Positions 61,842-64,000 of a stretch of 64,000 nt of DNA are shown piece after piece (the stretch's first letter is position 1; each line of letters begins with the position of its first letter). A program made the translations under genes and the position numbers. The notes beneath the pieces are model-generated. The model was not told the origin of the DNA. It did no database searches and saw only the letters and a program-made list of their open reading frames with translations. This stretch comes from JBCDBD01 sp039184335 (GTDB lineage Bacteria > Bacteroidota > Bacteroidia > Flavobacteriales > Flavobacteriaceae). The DNA is taken from assembly GCA_039184335.1 (NCBI GenBank), contig JBCDBD010000010.1, positions 1 to 64,000 on the forward strand, in the 5' to 3' direction.

Positions 61842-62336
61842 ATGCAGCTGAAATCAAGGATTCTTACTTTTTCCAAGGATATAAAGGTATTGGTGGGCAC
61901 CTATCTTTTGGTTACCAGTATTGGGTTCTTATCGGCGCTTCAGTTTGTAAACGTGACCACTGCGGGCACTCCACAAGGGATACAGGAAAATTATCTCGGT
62001 AATGAAGACGATCTGGAAGCTGAAGAATTGAAGTTTACCAAAAGTGAGAGACAGATTTTGAATATTGTACATGCACATATGCTTTCATTGGGCATGCTTT
62101 TTTTGATTTTGGCATTTTTGGTCGCACTCACCCCTATAGATGGTTTTGCACGTAGGTTCTTGTTGTTTGAACCGCTTCTTTCGGTCTTTTTTACCTTTTC
62201 AGGCATCTATTTGCTTACAAAGGGCATTGTCTGGATGAAGTACATTATCTTGATTTCAGGTGTTTTCATGACCTTTTCTTATGTAGTTTCCGTTGTGCTT
62301 GTTTTGTATTGGCTTTTTAAAAAAAAGTCCAACTGA
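61842..62336 (+). CDS. Four-helix membrane protein with His-x-His
   Basis: 164 residues with four membrane helices: VLVGTYLLVTSIGFLSALQF, MLSLGMLFLILAFLVALTP, LLFEPLLSVFFTFSGIYLL and IILISGVFMTFSYVVSVVLV. The second helix is preceded by IVHAHML, giving a His-x-His pair that could bind haem or metal. It is 45 bases after the small protein and likely the end of the flavin/DUF6607 operon. A membrane partner that passes electrons to the flavin protein outside would fit; that is inference. Family not recognised. Confidence 0.7.
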   Translation: MQLKSRILTFSKDIKVLVGTYLLVTSIGFLSALQFVNVTTAGTPQGIQENYLGNEDDLEAEELKFTKSERQILNIVHAHMLSLGMLFLILAFLVALTPIDGFARRFLLFEPLLSVFFTFSGIYLLTKGIVWMKYIILISGVFMTFSYVVSVVLVLYWLFKKKSN

Positions 62337-62354
62337 TTTTGGGCGATACTTTTT

Positions 62355-63173
62355 TCAATTTGTGATTTTTTCATTGTAGTTAGGGGAAAGCTTGCCATCG
62401 ATCCAACGCAGTTCCCGGGTTTCAGAAGATGATACGATCCAGTTTGAATCTTCGTCATAGACCTCACCCTTCTCTTTTTTGTAAAGGATTTTCTTAGGAA
62501 TGCCCCCTTCATCGTTGGGAAAAATAAACTTTTCAGCGTACCAGTATAGGCCAGAATCAGATGCTTCGGTCAGTTGGGCTACCTTGAGAAGTTCATCGTT
62601 TTGGACAAAGAAATAGATGCCCCCGCCGTTTGAACCACAGGCTTCGGCATAATAATCGATGAACAAGATGCCGTCAAGTCCGTTCAAGCCCTTATCGTCA
62701 TAGGTTTCAATACCAAAGGTCGTGTTCGCAAGCGCAACTTGGTATTCAGAATACAAACCATTGGCTACTTTTCGAATGTTCAAAAATATATGTTCCCCTT
62801 CTTTGGCATAGGCAAAAAAGTAGTTTTCCCCATTCAAGGTTTTTCGTTCCAGAGCGAGTAACCCACCTATGATATACCCAGTCATGTCATCATACCTGAC
62901 CTTGTAAAACGGGGAGTCAAAACCTTGGTAGGGCCAAGAAGCAGCCGTTATCTCCAGAATCTCTACCCATTCGCCTATTTTTAGTAATTGCAGCACTGTA
63001 GAATCTGTATTTGGCGCTGTTCGCAGTTTGACATCATTGCCAAACACATATACTTTTTCACCGGGTTGATAACCACAGTTTTCCCAAAGGCAGTGATAGG
63101 TGGTTTCCTGTGCATTGATCGATGGTAGGGTCAGCAACATGATAAGATAGGTAACGAGAGGACTGATTTTCAT
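62355..63173 (-). CDS. Secreted protein with SH3-like domain
   Basis: 272 residues with a signal peptide (LVTYLIMLLTLPSINAQ). Residues about 35-110 look like a bacterial SH3 domain (GEKVYVFGNDVKLRTAPNTD, EWVEILEI, YDDMTGYIIGGLLAL). The rest is beta-rich with EACGSNGGGIYFFVQNDELL. SH3-type domains in exported proteins bind cell-wall or peptide ligands; no enzyme domain is attached. A single gene convergent with the four-helix protein; the 215 bases before it lead to the PhoD-like gene in the other direction. Confidence 0.78.
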   Translation of the reverse strand: MKISPLVTYLIMLLTLPSINAQETTYHCLWENCGYQPGEKVYVFGNDVKLRTAPNTDSTVLQLLKIGEWVEILEITAASWPYQGFDSPFYKVRYDDMTGYIIGGLLALERKTLNGENYFFAYAKEGEHIFLNIRKVANGLYSEYQVALANTTFGIETYDDKGLNGLDGILFIDYYAEACGSNGGGIYFFVQNDELLKVAQLTEASDSGLYWYAEKFIFPNDEGGIPKKILYKKEKGEVYDEDSNWIVSSSETRELRWIDGKLSPNYNEKITN

Positions 63174-63388
63174 GATCTTATTTTTAAAACTAAACTTACA
63201 TAATACGCTATATGGTATATACGCCTTGAATCGTGCTATCGGTTTTCAACAGGTTTTGTACAGAAAAATCGCTCGACTTAACACAAACCCAAGACAAGCT
63301 GTTCAAGCTTAATTTTCAGGTAATGTTTCCCTAACCTAAAAGGTGCTTGGGTTTGGTAGTTTTAAGGTCAAGCCTGAGAACACTTAAA

Positions 63389-64000
63389 ATGGAAAGAAAG
63401 ACACAGACTAGGAGAGCCTTCCTGGCCAAATCTATTTTGGCATCAGGGGGCGTTATTTTAACCTCACAATTGGCCGCTTGCGAAAAATTGGATGATTTTT
63501 TAGGAGATGATGGGCCTGAAGATCAAATACCCCGGTTTTTACATGGGGTGGGCAGTTTTGATCCAACTGCCAACGCCGTCATTATTTGGACACGATTTAC
63601 CCCTACTACCGATGAGGTAAGCAGTTTTATCAATATCTATTGGCAGGTCGCTACAGATGCAAGTTTCAACAATGTAGTGAAAGAAGGAATGCAGTATGCC
63701 ACAGCCGCGAATGACTTTACCATAGTGCAGGATGTTACCGGACTTGATGCCAATGGCAAATATTATTATCGTTTTATACAACAAGATTTGGGCTTGACCT
63801 CAATGGTGGGCGAAACGATTACCTTACCATCATCAGGTGATGCAATGGATAGTTTAAAACTGGCCGTATGTTCGTGCAGCAATTACCCGGCGGGTCTCTT
63901 TAATGTGTATGATGCAATTGCAAACAGTGATGCCGATGCGGTCATACACCTTGGGGATTACATTTACGAATATGAAGTGGGCGGTTACGGTACCAATGAA
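63389..64000 (+). CDS. PhoD-like alkaline phosphatase lipoprotein, 3' end off the window
   Basis: 204 codons in the window from ATG 63389, open to the edge. The N-terminus has a twin-arginine signal (TRRAFLAKSILASGGVIL) ending in a lipobox (SQLAAC), then an acidic linker (EKLDDFLGDDGPEDQ) of the surface-lipoprotein kind. The PhoD N-terminal domain follows (FLHGVGSFDPTANAVIIWTR, YWQVATDASFNNVVKEG) and the metallophosphoesterase-like domain begins (KLAVCSCSNYPAGLFNVYDA, HLGDYIYEYE). It should release phosphate from esters outside the cell with iron and calcium. The acidic linker resembles that of the choice-of-anchor I lipoprotein at 19173. Confidence 0.92.
   Translation, partial: MERKTQTRRAFLAKSILASGGVILTSQLAACEKLDDFLGDDGPEDQIPRFLHGVGSFDPTANAVIIWTRFTPTTDEVSSFINIYWQVATDASFNNVVKEGMQYATAANDFTIVQDVTGLDANGKYYYRFIQQDLGLTSMVGETITLPSSGDAMDSLKLAVCSCSNYPAGLFNVYDAIANSDADAVIHLGDYIYEYEVGGYGTNE

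Overview
The window looks like a chromosomal segment of a marine Flavobacteriaceae bacterium (Bacteroidota), perhaps of the Muricauda/Allomuricauda kind; the genus is a guess. The signs are TAnnTTTG promoter elements, sigma/FecR/TonB-receptor modules, HmuY-type and DUF-family lipoproteins, many lipoproteins with acidic residues right after the lipobox cysteine, and long-form aromatic amino acid hydroxylase. Housekeeping genes (era, der, alaS, hemL and an initiator tRNA) place it on the chromosome.

Positions 1-7.2 kb look like the end of an integrated element. By eye the DNA is more AT-rich. It holds a three-gene operon (sigma-like protein, small acidic protein, ImmA/IrrE metallopeptidase), small and orphan genes, an endonuclease/exonuclease/phosphatase-fold protein, a catalytic-domain-only tyrosine recombinase and a zinc-less primase/Toprim protein. 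It stops at the 3' end of an initiator tRNA gene, a classic integration site.

7.5-26 kb: an alanine/glycine:cation symporter; an overlapping ECF sigma / TPR membrane protein / lipoprotein / CHAT-protease operon; large lipoproteins; era; a SYLF protein; a choice-of-anchor I lipoprotein; der; and a run of M23 peptidase, MerR regulator, LemA and two TPM-domain proteins. 26-38 kb: alaS, aromatic amino acid hydroxylase with a divergent Lrp regulator, a cysteine-rich DUF5522 gene of 55 codons, a small HExxH membrane protein, a PLP deaminase/desulfhydrase, a glucosaminidase-LysM lipoprotein, hemL and a GDSL lipoprotein.

38-49 kb: a sigma/FecR/TonB-receptor triad; divergent from it a three-gene envelope operon (transglutaminase-7TM, ATP-grasp ligase, outer-membrane barrel); then a 996-residue DUF4062-STAND ATPase-TPR protein that looks like an immune-type sensor. 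49-56 kb is an accessory, decaying stretch: a perfect 34-base palindrome, a secreted protein, an MFS transporter, a doubly frameshifted gene, a TlpA thioredoxin with a 32-residue membrane peptide gene in front, a MITE-like repeat, gene remnants and an IS3-family insertion sequence with its programmed -1 frameshift site.

56-64 kb holds an iron/haem-type locus. A TonB receptor, a TIG-HmuY lipoprotein and a DoxX protein run one way. A DUF6607 protein, a small protein with an ApbE-type flavinylation motif, a small protein and a four-helix membrane protein run the other way. Two outward promoters flank one palindrome between them. The window ends inside a Tat-exported PhoD-like phosphatase lipoprotein. 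No CRISPR array or rRNA gene was seen.
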